Counted from the first letter of the stretch, positions 36,153-44,629 are shown. The stretch: 64,000 nt of DNA from Desulfobacca acetoxidans DSM 11109 (GCF_000195295.1 NC_015388.1:744001-808000); one strand, 5' to 3'. Notes: generated by a model not told the origin, from the letters alone. A program made the numbers and translations.

Positions 36153-36191
36153 TGTATGATGATTAATACAATGTATGATATATCAAACATT
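36153..36191. promoter_or_regulatory. Overlapping palindromic operator-like sites, proximal
   Basis: A 22-bp inverted repeat at 36170-36191 has half-sites AATGTATGATA and TATCAAACATT (one mismatch pair). Just upstream, TGTAT at 36153-36157 and ATACA at 36166-36170 form a second, overlapping inverted pair, and AATGTATGAT recurs at 36151-36160. The block lies about 125-165 bases upstream of the first gene of the uptake operon. The design differs from the Fur-box consensus as I know it. Confidence 0.6.
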
Positions 36192-36229
36192 TAGGACAAA
36201 AAAAAAATTAACCCAGATTCATTTTTTGA

Positions 36230-36310
36230 TTAGGTCCTACCCCATGGGCCTACGGCAGTTGCCTCCAGGATGAGGCCGCCGGTGGTTGCGGCCTGATGGA
36301 TAGCTCCATA
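36230..36310 (-). pseudogene. Old Yellow Enzyme-like N-terminal fragment
   Basis: On the minus strand a 26-codon stretch reads YGAIHQAATTGG, then LILEATAVGPWGRT and a stop. It matches the FMN-binding N-terminal region of OYE-family flavin oxidoreductases (YYAQRAxxGGLIxxEATAVSPxG). No start or remainder of the gene is present, so it is a fossil if real. It lies inside the module bounded by the direct repeats. Confidence 0.35.
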
Positions 36311-36399
36311 TCTAAGGCTGTAAAAATCCCCTGCCCCTGGAGTCCGCCATCAGCTCCCACCGTAGGGAGTTTTGACAGTTCATGCATCAATTCCTTCAA

Positions 36400-36421
36400 A
36401 ATGTTTGACGTGTAAAACATT
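36400..36421. promoter_or_regulatory. Palindromic operator-like site, distal
   Basis: This is a 22-bp inverted repeat with half-sites AATGTTTGACG and TGTAAAACATT. The outer AATGTTT / AAACATT is perfect, and it has the same length and outer bases as the proximal site at 36170-36191. It lies about 230 bases further upstream, near the right direct repeat. Confidence 0.55.
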
Positions 36422-36465
36422 ACATTCCGAGATGAATATCTGTCAAGCTTTTTTTGTTTTTGGGA

Positions 36466-36488
36466 CAGGGTAATTTCAAAGCCGTTAA
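36466..36488 (+). repeat. 23-bp direct repeat, right copy
   Basis: This is identical to 26486-26508. On the minus strand the reading frame entering this copy is open for 30 codons (...NRLVPQHINGFEITL, 36466-36555). In the left copy the same frame continues into VPFDPGIDYEKE and a stop. Joining the two would give one continuous frame. Confidence 0.8.
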
Positions 36489-36835
36489 TATGTTGAGGAA
36501 CTAGCCTGTTGGCATTTAATTTGAGTCTGTCATCATATCGCGTAGTTTCCAGTAATTAAGCATCGCCATGCATCGGTTTCGCCTTTGATCCAGATTAAAC
36601 TTTGCAAATGGTTTAAGCTCTGCTAATATTCAAAATTTATATTAGAATTGTATCGCTGCTTCTTCAAACTCATGAACAACACCCAATTGCCTAAATTGAC
36701 GGATCGCAAAGAAGGGGATGACTCCCCACCCCCTCTTTTTTCCAGACATACAATCAATTTCCCCGTATTTCATCAACCTCTTTGGATCTCAGCTCACAAC
36801 TCAGCGATCATTTACGCAAAGAAAGGCCTAGCAGT

Positions 36836-37819
36836 ATGGGGCTGACAGCATCTGACATATGCGATCTGCAGCAATGGCAGGTCAAATTGACCCGATCACT
36901 CCCCTTGCGGTTTCTTAAGAATCAACGGCCGGAGAGCGACCTGCTGATGCCGTTCTTGGAGTTATTCAAACAACATGTCCCATCAACGCCGGTCATCACC
37001 GAAGCCATTCCCGAAGATGAGCTTCCAGGGTTGGCGGTCGGGAAAGTCTGGCGATATCACGCCGTGCCGGAGGGCATCAAGCTGATCCTGTTGGGAGAAA
37101 TTCTAGCGGCTTTGAACGGCGCTGTTTCGGTCGGGGAAGAGACCTGGCGGAATCGGTGGCAACAGTTGCCCCTGGCCCCGGAGTTGACCATTTTCATCTC
37201 CCCTCAGTGCCCTTTTTGTCCTCAGATGGTCCGACGCCTGATTCCTCTCACGATAGTGCCACCTCAGGCCCTGATCACCTTAATCGATGCCAGTCTGTTT
37301 CTGGAAACGGCCCGGCAGTTTGAGATTAAAGCGGTTCCGACCCTGTTGGTAAACGGCGTCTACCGGCTCACCGGGGCTTTTCAGGTGGACGAGCTCCTGG
37401 ACCTATTGGAAAAGGCCGACCCCGCCCAACTGCCGGCGGCTTTTTTAGAAAGAATGCTCACCGACGGGCAGGCGGCGCGGGTAGCTGAGATGATGTTGGC
37501 CCATGGCGCTATCTTTACCAATTTTCTGCCGTTGTTGACGCATCCGGAGATCAACGTCCGCTTGGGGGCCATGGTGGCGGTGGAGGCGATAGGTGAAGTC
37601 GACCCCGTCCTGGCCGCCAGCGTTTTGCCCTGGCTGTGGCAGGAGTATCCTCAGCATGAGATGGCGGTGCAGGGTGATATCCTCTATCTTATCGGCGAGT
37701 GGGGTGACTCATCCTGGCTGCCGGTTCTGGAAGCTGCCCTGGTCGATACCGAGGCGGCGGAGCTACGGGAAAGTCTTGAGGAGGCGCTAACGAAAATTGC
37801 TCAGAAATCAGCTAACTGA
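36836..37819 (+). CDS. Thioredoxin-like CPFC protein with HEAT-type C-terminus
   Basis: About residues 110-215 form a glutaredoxin/thioredoxin-like domain resembling archaeal PDO and the AhpF N-terminus: LTIFISPQCPFCPQMVRRLI with the redox-active CPFC, and VPTLLVNGVYRLTGAFQVDE with the cis-Pro. The preceding ~100 residues may be a degenerate first thioredoxin fold without cysteines. The last ~110 residues are HEAT/armadillo-like (LLTHPEINVRLGAMVAVEAI, LIGEWGDSSWLPVLEAALVD). I start at ATG 36836, with AAAGG upstream; a TTG start at 36782 has no ribosome binding site. The protein is cytoplasmic. Its redox partner is unknown. Confidence 0.78.
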   Translation: MGLTASDICDLQQWQVKLTRSLPLRFLKNQRPESDLLMPFLELFKQHVPSTPVITEAIPEDELPGLAVGKVWRYHAVPEGIKLILLGEILAALNGAVSVGEETWRNRWQQLPLAPELTIFISPQCPFCPQMVRRLIPLTIVPPQALITLIDASLFLETARQFEIKAVPTLLVNGVYRLTGAFQVDELLDLLEKADPAQLPAAFLERMLTDGQAARVAEMMLAHGAIFTNFLPLLTHPEINVRLGAMVAVEAIGEVDPVLAASVLPWLWQEYPQHEMAVQGDILYLIGEWGDSSWLPVLEAALVDTEAAELRESLEEALTKIAQKSAN

Positions 37820-38688
37820 GTTTGTGAAATAAATTCCCGGAAGATTTTGACTATACAACTGAGGCTTCGGAGCTTGAATTTTTTCAAGAAATATTTATTA
37901 TTATTTATTATGGTCCGGAATGGCCAGCTTCCCGCCACTGCCCCGAAGCCGATCCAATGATTGATTTTATATTTCTCTTGAGTTAAATAGATTACTTGAA
38001 TCAATTGGGAGTCGATCATTAAAGAACTGAATATTCCATTGATTGCCAGGAATTGAGACTGTTGCGATTATCTTATAATGTGGCCAACGGGTTTAAGTTT
38101 TTAGACATCTTCGGTTTGATATTGAAGGGTGCGGCGCATTGCCCCCCTGGTAGTCTGATCCCCCGCTCGACCGCAGGATACAATAGCCTCTCACTTACAT
38201 GGCACTGATTTTCTTGCCAATTTGCTAGCTGTCCTGATCGTTTGGAAGAATCTTAAATTCCTGACATACAAATTGGCATGTCCTGGTGATCACAACGGAG
38301 CATGAAAACAGAACCGTGGCGGCTGCTCAAAATAATGTTGTTGCTGCTCACGGCTCACGGCTCACTGTTTTTATATAAGTGCACATGTTCTGCCGAACAC
38401 AACGAAGCATAAAAACAGAATCGTGGCGGCTGCTCAAAATAATGTTGTTGCTGCTCACGGCTCACGGCTCACTGTTTTTATATAAGTGCACATGTTCTGC
38501 CGAACACAACGAAGTATAAAAACAGAATCGTGGCGGCTGCTCACAATAATGTTTTTGCTGCTCACGGCTCACGGCTCACGGCTCACTGTTTTTATACAAG
38601 ATTCTTTGTCTCGTTCAAAACAGCAGACAGGCGAGAAGAAAATCTTTGTCATCGCCGCGAGTGAAATGCCATACTTCGAGGAGCGCCG
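37820..38688. other. Intergenic region with a 107-bp tandem repeat array, no gene seen
   Basis: From 37820 to 38277 the DNA is AT-rich with no convincing frame. It includes a perfect 16-bp palindrome CTTGAATTTTTTCAAG near 37873. From 38278 to 38603 is the tandem array. The final stretch carries the ribosome binding site GAGGAG for hdrC. Confidence 0.6.
38278..38603 (+). repeat. Tandem array of three 107-bp composite units (family A)
   Basis: The landmark CACAACGNAGNAT starts at 38291, 38398 and 38505, giving a period of exactly 107 bp. Each unit carries AAAAACAGAAYCGTGGCGGC, TGCTCANAATAATGTTKTTG, a CACGGCT heptamer block and CTGTTTTTATATAAG, then the mini-palindrome TGTTC-tgcc-GAACA. Unit 3 has one extra heptamer. 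The arms CTGTTTTTAT and ATAAAAACAG can pair across the junction of adjacent units. Confidence 0.9.
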
Positions 38689-39276
38689 ATGGAAACGGCT
38701 TTACCCCAAAATTTGACGCCGGATTTTAGTTTTAGCGATGAAATCCTGCAAGACCGCCACATCGCCGTGACGGATTGTTATCAATGTACGAAATGTTCTT
38801 CGGGTTGCCCGCTCACCTTTGCCATGGACTTGCTGCCCCATCAGATCATCCGGTTGTCGGCGCTAGGTCAAAAAGACCTGGTTCTGAGCAGCAATACCAT
38901 CTGGGTCTGCTCCGCCTGTGAAACCTGCACAACGCGTTGCCCCAACGATATTGATATTGCCGGCGTCATGGACTACCTTAAAGAACAGGCTGTTAAATCC
39001 GGTCGACCGTCGCCGCAGCGAGACGTGCTGGCCTTTCATAGGTCCTTTCTGGCTGACATTCGACTTTCGGGAGGGCGGCTGAACGAACCGCTTCTGATGG
39101 GCCTGTTTGCCTTGCGGCGGAAGGGCCTTTTGACCAAACTGATGACCGGTGCCATGACGGACGACCTTAAGCTGGGTTTCAAAATGTTTCAGAAAGGACG
39201 TCTCAGTATCAAACCGCCCCAGAAGGTGCAGGCCAAGGCGGAGTTGAAGAACCTTTTTAAGAAAGCAAAGTCGTAG
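38689..39276 (+). CDS. hdrC: HdrC-like heterodisulfide reductase subunit (two [4Fe-4S] clusters)
   Basis: This is a 195-residue electron-transfer subunit with two ferredoxin motifs, CYQCTKCSSGCP and CSACETCTTRCPNDID, as in HdrC. It should pass electrons from HdrA to the catalytic HdrB. GAGGAG lies upstream of the ATG. The C-terminal third is basic and Lys-rich (KLGFKMFQKGRLSIKPPQKV). HdrB and a large HdrA homologue follow within 75 bases, so these form one operon and probably one complex. Confidence 0.9.
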   Translation: METALPQNLTPDFSFSDEILQDRHIAVTDCYQCTKCSSGCPLTFAMDLLPHQIIRLSALGQKDLVLSSNTIWVCSACETCTTRCPNDIDIAGVMDYLKEQAVKSGRPSPQRDVLAFHRSFLADIRLSGGRLNEPLLMGLFALRRKGLLTKLMTGAMTDDLKLGFKMFQKGRLSIKPPQKVQAKAELKNLFKKAKS

Positions 39277-39285
39277 GATGAAAAT

Positions 39286-40137
39286 ATGAAAGTTTCCTAC
39301 TACCCTGGTTGTTCCCTGGAGCACAGCGCCAGAGATTATGAGGAGTCTATTGAGGCGGTGGCGGGTTTGCTGGACGTCCAGCTTGAGGAAATTCCGGACT
39401 GGAACTGCTGCGGCGCTACTGCGGCGCACAGCCTCAACAAATACCTATCCCTGGCCCTTCCGGCCCGTAATCTGGTCCATGCCGAAGGAATCGGCCAGGA
39501 TGTCGTCGTCCCCTGCGCTCTGTGCTTTAATCGCCTTAAGGCGGCGGAACACGCCCTGCTGGGACCCGAGCAGGCATCGCTCGGGATGGATTACCAAGGT
39601 ACCATAAGGGTCTGGGATCTGCTGGATTTTTTGACTCAAGAGGCAATCCTGGATCAGATCAGAGACAGAATTGCCAAGCCCCTAAAGGGTCTGCAGACCG
39701 TCTGCTATTACGGCTGCATGGTGGCCCGGCCGCCTAAGATCACTAGCAGCAGGAATTGTGAAAACCCTACCAATATGGACAGACTCGTAAAAACTTTGGG
39801 CGCCGATCCATACCCCTGGTCCTACAAGACCGATTGTTGCGGGGCGGGCTTTACGATTTCCCGGCCTGATATTATCGACACCCTGGTCAAGCGCCTCTAT
39901 GATCGGGCCCTCGAGGCCGGAGCGGAATGTTTCGTGGTCTCCTGCCAGATGTGCCAGGCCAATCTGGATATCTCGCAGGAGCGAATCGCCCGGAACACCG
40001 GCCAAAATTATTACCTGCCAGTGCTCTATTTTACTGAACTGATCGGTCTGGCACTGGGCCACCCGGACGTTCAGACCTGGCTTAGCCGCCACTTTGTCGA
40101 TCCCTTGCCCCTGCTGCAGGACAAGGGCTTGATATAA
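39286..40137 (+). CDS. hdrB: HdrB-like subunit with two CCG domains
   Basis: This is a 283-residue homologue of the catalytic subunit that reduces disulfides at noncubane [4Fe-4S] clusters. Both cysteine-rich CCG motifs are complete. The first is YYPGCSLEHS ... DWNCCGATAAHS ... PCALCFNRLK. The second is CYYGCMVARPPK ... KTDCCGAGFTISRP ... SCQMCQANLD. It lies nine bases after hdrC. In a non-methanogen the natural disulfide substrate is unknown; roles in redox balancing with DsrC-type or other thiols have been proposed for related complexes. Confidence 0.9.
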   Translation: MKVSYYPGCSLEHSARDYEESIEAVAGLLDVQLEEIPDWNCCGATAAHSLNKYLSLALPARNLVHAEGIGQDVVVPCALCFNRLKAAEHALLGPEQASLGMDYQGTIRVWDLLDFLTQEAILDQIRDRIAKPLKGLQTVCYYGCMVARPPKITSSRNCENPTNMDRLVKTLGADPYPWSYKTDCCGAGFTISRPDIIDTLVKRLYDRALEAGAECFVVSCQMCQANLDISQERIARNTGQNYYLPVLYFTELIGLALGHPDVQTWLSRHFVDPLPLLQDKGLI

Positions 40138-40207
40138 CTATATTTTAATCCGCAACCGGATTTTCGGTTGCAGAAAATATGACTTCAGACTTACAACAGG
40201 AACTTCT

Positions 40208-43200
40208 ATGGTGACGGACGCAAAAAAAACCATCGGGGCAGTGATGGTGGTTGGTGGCGGCATCGCCGGTCAGCAAGCCGCGCTGGACACTGCCAACGCC
40301 GGTTTCAAAGTTTATCTGGTGGAAAAGGATATCTCCCTGGGCGGCATTATGGCGAAATTGGACAAAACCTTTCCCACCAACGATTGTTCGACCTGTATGC
40401 TCTCCCCGAAACTGATCGAAGTAGGTATGCATCCTGATATTGAGATTATCACCCAGGCCGAGGTCAAGAAGGTGGAAGGAGAGCCCGGCAATTTTTCCGT
40501 CACCCTTTTACAACAGCCACGGTACATTGATTTAGAAAAATGCAATGCCTGCGGCGACTGTGCCAAGGTCTGTCCGGTGGAAATGCCTTCGGCCTTCGAT
40601 GAGGGAATGGGCCTCCGCCGGGCTGCTTATCAGCATTTTCCACAGGCCATTCCGGCCCAGTATGCTATTAAAAAGTTTGACCGGCCTCCCTGTGTCAACG
40701 CCTGTCCGGCGAATATCAAAGTTCAGGGATATGTGCAACTGATTAAGGTGGGGAAATACGAGGAAGCGGTCAGGTTAATCATGGACGACCTGCCCCTGCC
40801 GGGGGTTCTGGGCCGCATCTGCCCGCATCCCTGTGAGAGCGCCTGCCGCCGGCAAGAAATAGACGAAGCCATAGCCATCTGCAACCTGAAGCGCTTTGCC
40901 GCCGATCAGGTGGATCCAGCCAGCCTGACCATTCCCATGATAGCCAAAAAGAAGGAAAAAATCGCTATTATCGGTTCCGGCCCGGCGGGTCTTTCCTGCG
41001 CCTATCAACTGGCCCGGCGAGGCTATCAGTGCACGATCTTCGAGGCCCTGCCGGTTGCAGGAGGCATGCTGCGCGTCGGCATCCCCGACTATCGTCTGCC
41101 CAAGACCGTGTTGGACCAGGAAATTGCCTACATCCAGCGATGGGGCGTCGAGATCAAGACCAACACCGCCCTGGGAGCAGATTTTTCCCTGGATGATCTT
41201 TTTAAAAATGGTTACAAGGCGGTCTTTCTGGGTCTCGGGTGTCACATGGGCGGGGAACTGGGCATCCCCGGAGAGGAGGCTGCCGGGGTTATTCAGGGAG
41301 TTGATCTCTTGCGCCAGCTGGCTTTGGGTCAAGAACCGGCGATCGGCAAAAAGGTCGTGGTTATCGGCGGCGGCAATGTGGCTTTTGACGTCGCCCGCTC
41401 CGCCAGGCGGCTGGGTTCGGAGGTGACCATCCTCTATCGCCGCACCCGCACGGAAATGCCGGCCAATATCGAGGAAATTGAAGAAGCCGAATGTGAAGAC
41501 ATCGATATCCAATACCTAATCGCCCCCCAGGAAGTCATCGTCCAAGACGGCGTAACCGTGGGGCTGCAATGCATCCGCATGGAGTTGGGAGAATCCGACG
41601 TTTCCGGGCGGCGGCGGCCTATCCCCAAACCTGGGACCGAATTTGTGGTGGACTGCGACATGATCGTCCCCGCTATCGGCCAGCGGGCAAACCTCAACGG
41701 CATCACCGGTGCAGGCATCCGGACCACGCGGTGGGGCACCATCGAAGCCGACCCGATCACCTATATGACCTCCCGGGAAGGCGTCTTCGCTGCCGGTGAT
41801 GTCCACGTCGGCCCCTGGATCGCCATCGGCGCCGTGGCCGGAGGCAAAGAAGCGGCTGAATCTATTGACCGGTTTCTATGGGGCCGGGACCTGGGTGCGG
41901 GCCGGGGGTTGAGTGAAGAAGCCAAGGCCATGCAGCACTGGATGGACATTCCCCTGGATGAAGAGAAGCATCCTCGTCAGGGCATGCCCCAACTGCCGCA
42001 CGAACTCTGTTGCACCTGTTTTGATGAAGTGAAGCTGGGTTATACCGAAGAGCAGGCCAGAGCCGAGGCGGCGCGGTGCTTAAACTGCGGCGGCTGCTCC
42101 GAGTGTATGCAGTGCGTGGCGGCCTGCCAGGCTGGGGCCATCATTCATGATCAACGACCGCAGCTCCAGGAACTCCAGGTAGGAGCGATTATTCTGGCCC
42201 CCGGCTACCGCCCCTTTGACGCCCGGCAGAAAGCTGAGTATGGCTACGGGCGCTACGCCAACGTCGTCACGGCTCTGGAGTTCGAACGCATTCTGTCTGC
42301 TACCGGACCGTTTCATGGCCACGTTCAACGTCCTTCTGACGGTCAGTCTCCTAAAAAGATCGCCTGGATTCAGTGCGTCGGTTCCCGGGACAAGTCTATC
42401 AACCGGAATTACTGCTCCTCGGTCTGTTGTATGTACGCCACTAAGCAGTCAATCATCGCCAAAGAACACGATGCTCAGGTGGAACCTAGTATCTTCTTTA
42501 TTGACATGCGGGCCCATGGCAAAGGTTTCGACCGCTATTATGAACGGGCGCAGGAAATCGGCGTCCGCTATGTCCGCTCAATGATCTCTCGCATCGCCGA
42601 GAAACCCCAGACCAAGAACCTGGAACTTTCCTTCGTAGACGCCAACGGCACTATTGCCACAGAGGAATTTGATCTGGTGGTTTTGTCAGTCGGACTGGAC
42701 GTGCACCCGGATGCCCTGCCGTTGGGAGAGTGTTTGGGTATCGAGACTAACCCATGGAATTATGCGATTAGCCGTCCTTTTGATGAGGTGGCTACCTCCC
42801 GTGACGGCGTCTTTACCTGCGGCGTTTATCAGGCCCCGAAGGATATTCCCGAGACCGTGACCCAAGCTTTGTCTGCCGCCGCCTCTGCCGCCGCCTTACT
42901 GACCGAGGCCCAGGGCAGCATGTTGTCACAGAAGACCTATCCCCCTGAGAGAGACGTTTCGCAAGAAGAACCCCGAGTGGGCGTCTTTGTCTGCCACTGC
43001 GGCATCAATATCGCCGGGGTCGTGGACGTGGCCCAGGTCACTGAATACGTCAAGACCCTTCCCTACGTCACCTACGCCGATCATTACACCTTTACCTGTG
43101 CCAACGATTCTCTGGAGAAAATGAAGGAGATTATCGAAGCGCATAAGCTGAATCGGGTAGTGGTGGCCTCCTGCAGCCCCCGAACCCACGAACCTCTCTT

Positions 43201-44629
43201 TCAGGACAATCTACGCCAGGCCGGTCTCAATAAGTATCTCTTTGAAATGGCCAACATCAGGGATCAGGATTCCTGGGTTCACCAGGGAGAACCGGCGCGA
43301 GCGACCGAGTTGGCCAAGGACCTCATCCGGATGGCAGTCGGGCGAGCCCTGAAGCTGGAGTCATTTCGGGAGACTCAGTTTAAAGTAGTCCAGCGCGGCC
43401 TGGTTATCGGCGGCGGTCTGGTTGGCATGACTGCGGCCCTGACCTTGGCTGAGGCCGGCTACGAAGCCACCTTGGTGGAAAAAACACCCGAACTGGGGGG
43501 GATGGCCCGGCGGCCGCACTTCACCCGGGACGGCCACTTGGTCACCCCTTTCATGGAAGAGTTGATCCGGCGGGTGCGAAACCATCCACGGATCGAAGTC
43601 CTTACCGAAGCCAAGGTTGTTGATTTCAACGGCCATCTGGGGAGATTTACCAGCATTGTGCAGACCGGCGACGGCAGTCGCAGGGAAGTTTTCCACGGTG
43701 CCGCCATACTGGCGCCAGGCGCAGTAGAATATCGGCCGGAAGAATATCTTTATGGTCAATCTGACCGGATTATGACCTTAATGGAACTGGAGGAGAAGTC
43801 TGCTGGCGGGTGGCAGCCAACCCCAGGCGGCAGTGTCGTCATGATCCTGTGCGTCGGCTCCAGGGAGCCCGAACATCCTTACTGCTCGCGGGTCTGCTGC
43901 ACCAAAGCCATCAATAACGCCATCTGGATTAAGGAAAAAGACCCATCGGCCCAGGTTGCTATACTCTACCGGGATATTCGTACGTTCGGGTTCAATGAAC
44001 TCTACTATCAGAAGGCGCGAGAACTGGGGGTGCGTTTTATCCGCTTTGATCGGGAAAACAAACCAGAGGTGGTAACAGAAGCGGATGGCCTCAGAGTCTC
44101 GGTCTTTGATCAAAACCTGCGGACCAACATCCTCCTGCCGGCTGATTGCCTGGTGTTGGCTGCGGCGCTGCGTCCCAGCCCCGGCATGGCCGAAGCCGCC
44201 CGGGTCTACAAGCTGTCTTTGGACATGGACGGTTTCTTCCTGGAGGCCCACATTAAGCTGCGGCCCCTGGATTTTACCAGTGACGGGTTTTTCCTGGCGG
44301 GAACGGCCCATTCACCTAAGTTTACCGAGGAGGCTATTGCCCAGGGAAAAGGGGCCGCGGCACGGGCTATGGGCATCCTTTCCCGGGCCACTATGGAAAT
44401 CAGCGGTGCCGTGGCGTATGTCAACCCGGATGCCTGTGTCGGCTGCCTTAATTGCCTGCGGGCCTGTCCCTATGGCGTGCCCGAGTTCAACCGGGAATTG
44501 GACAGCATCGTCATCGACCCGGCCTCCTGCCATGGCTGCGGCAACTGCTGCGCCACCTGCCCGGCGATGGCTATCGACATCAAACACAGTAAGGGTGCGC
44601 AGTTCGAATCGCTGTTAAAGGCAATTTAA
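40208..44629 (+). CDS. Giant HdrA-GltD-HdrA fusion flavoprotein
   Basis: This is a 1473-residue fusion. Residues 1-150 form an HdrA N-terminus (VVGGGIAGQQAALDTANAGF; CSTCMLSPKLIEVG; CNACGDCAKVCP). Residues ~155-600 form a GltD-like NAD(P)H module (CVNACPANIKVQGYVQLI, GRICPHPCESACRR, IIGSGPAGLSCAYQLARRG, VIGGGNVAFDVARSARRLG, FAAGDVHVGP). Residues ~620-900 return to HdrA (CLNCGGCSECMQCVAAC, CVGSRDKSINRNYCSSVCC). Residues ~920-1400 are a second HdrA (VFVCHCGINIAGVVDV, SCSPRTHEPLFQDNL, VIGGGLVGMTAALTLAEAGY, CSRVCCTKA). The end is a two-cluster ferredoxin domain (CVGCLNCLRACPYG, CHGCGNCCATCPAMAID). With HdrB and HdrC it probably forms an NAD(P)H-linked, possibly bifurcating, complex; no Flx or Mvh genes are present. 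Confidence 0.9.
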   Translation: MVTDAKKTIGAVMVVGGGIAGQQAALDTANAGFKVYLVEKDISLGGIMAKLDKTFPTNDCSTCMLSPKLIEVGMHPDIEIITQAEVKKVEGEPGNFSVTLLQQPRYIDLEKCNACGDCAKVCPVEMPSAFDEGMGLRRAAYQHFPQAIPAQYAIKKFDRPPCVNACPANIKVQGYVQLIKVGKYEEAVRLIMDDLPLPGVLGRICPHPCESACRRQEIDEAIAICNLKRFAADQVDPASLTIPMIAKKKEKIAIIGSGPAGLSCAYQLARRGYQCTIFEALPVAGGMLRVGIPDYRLPKTVLDQEIAYIQRWGVEIKTNTALGADFSLDDLFKNGYKAVFLGLGCHMGGELGIPGEEAAGVIQGVDLLRQLALGQEPAIGKKVVVIGGGNVAFDVARSARRLGSEVTILYRRTRTEMPANIEEIEEAECEDIDIQYLIAPQEVIVQDGVTVGLQCIRMELGESDVSGRRRPIPKPGTEFVVDCDMIVPAIGQRANLNGITGAGIRTTRWGTIEADPITYMTSREGVFAAGDVHVGPWIAIGAVAGGKEAAESIDRFLWGRDLGAGRGLSEEAKAMQHWMDIPLDEEKHPRQGMPQLPHELCCTCFDEVKLGYTEEQARAEAARCLNCGGCSECMQCVAACQAGAIIHDQRPQLQELQVGAIILAPGYRPFDARQKAEYGYGRYANVVTALEFERILSATGPFHGHVQRPSDGQSPKKIAWIQCVGSRDKSINRNYCSSVCCMYATKQSIIAKEHDAQVEPSIFFIDMRAHGKGFDRYYERAQEIGVRYVRSMISRIAEKPQTKNLELSFVDANGTIATEEFDLVVLSVGLDVHPDALPLGECLGIETNPWNYAISRPFDEVATSRDGVFTCGVYQAPKDIPETVTQALSAAASAAALLTEAQGSMLSQKTYPPERDVSQEEPRVGVFVCHCGINIAGVVDVAQVTEYVKTLPYVTYADHYTFTCANDSLEKMKEIIEAHKLNRVVVASCSPRTHEPLFQDNLRQAGLNKYLFEMANIRDQDSWVHQGEPARATELAKDLIRMAVGRALKLESFRETQFKVVQRGLVIGGGLVGMTAALTLAEAGYEATLVEKTPELGGMARRPHFTRDGHLVTPFMEELIRRVRNHPRIEVLTEAKVVDFNGHLGRFTSIVQTGDGSRREVFHGAAILAPGAVEYRPEEYLYGQSDRIMTLMELEEKSAGGWQPTPGGSVVMILCVGSREPEHPYCSRVCCTKAINNAIWIKEKDPSAQVAILYRDIRTFGFNELYYQKARELGVRFIRFDRENKPEVVTEADGLRVSVFDQNLRTNILLPADCLVLAAALRPSPGMAEAARVYKLSLDMDGFFLEAHIKLRPLDFTSDGFFLAGTAHSPKFTEEAIAQGKGAAARAMGILSRATMEISGAVAYVNPDACVGCLNCLRACPYGVPEFNRELDSIVIDPASCHGCGNCCATCPAMAIDIKHSKGAQFESLLKAI

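Larger units (their letters stand above)
36029..36835. other. Regulatory and relic region upstream of the uptake operon
   Basis: It contains the operator-like palindromes (36153-36191 and 36400-36421), an Old-Yellow-Enzyme-like relic (36230-36310), the right copy of the 23-bp direct repeat (36466-36488), and minus-strand open frames of low confidence up to about 36626. From 36640 to 36835 I see no further feature except the weak upstream part of the next plus-strand frame. Confidence 0.6.

Noticed and set aside
36782-36835. TTG start for the CPFC protein
   Set aside because: No ribosome binding site in front of the TTG; ATG 36836 has AAAGG at suitable distance.
37801-38019. 72-codon minus-strand ORF overlapping the end of the CPFC gene
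   Set aside because: AT-rich, overlaps a real gene antisense, no similarity or ribosome binding site.
38278-38603. Evenly spaced repeats that could suggest a CRISPR array
   Set aside because: The whole 107-bp unit is repeated, including the supposed spacers; spacers are not unique, the unit is too long, and no cas genes are present.
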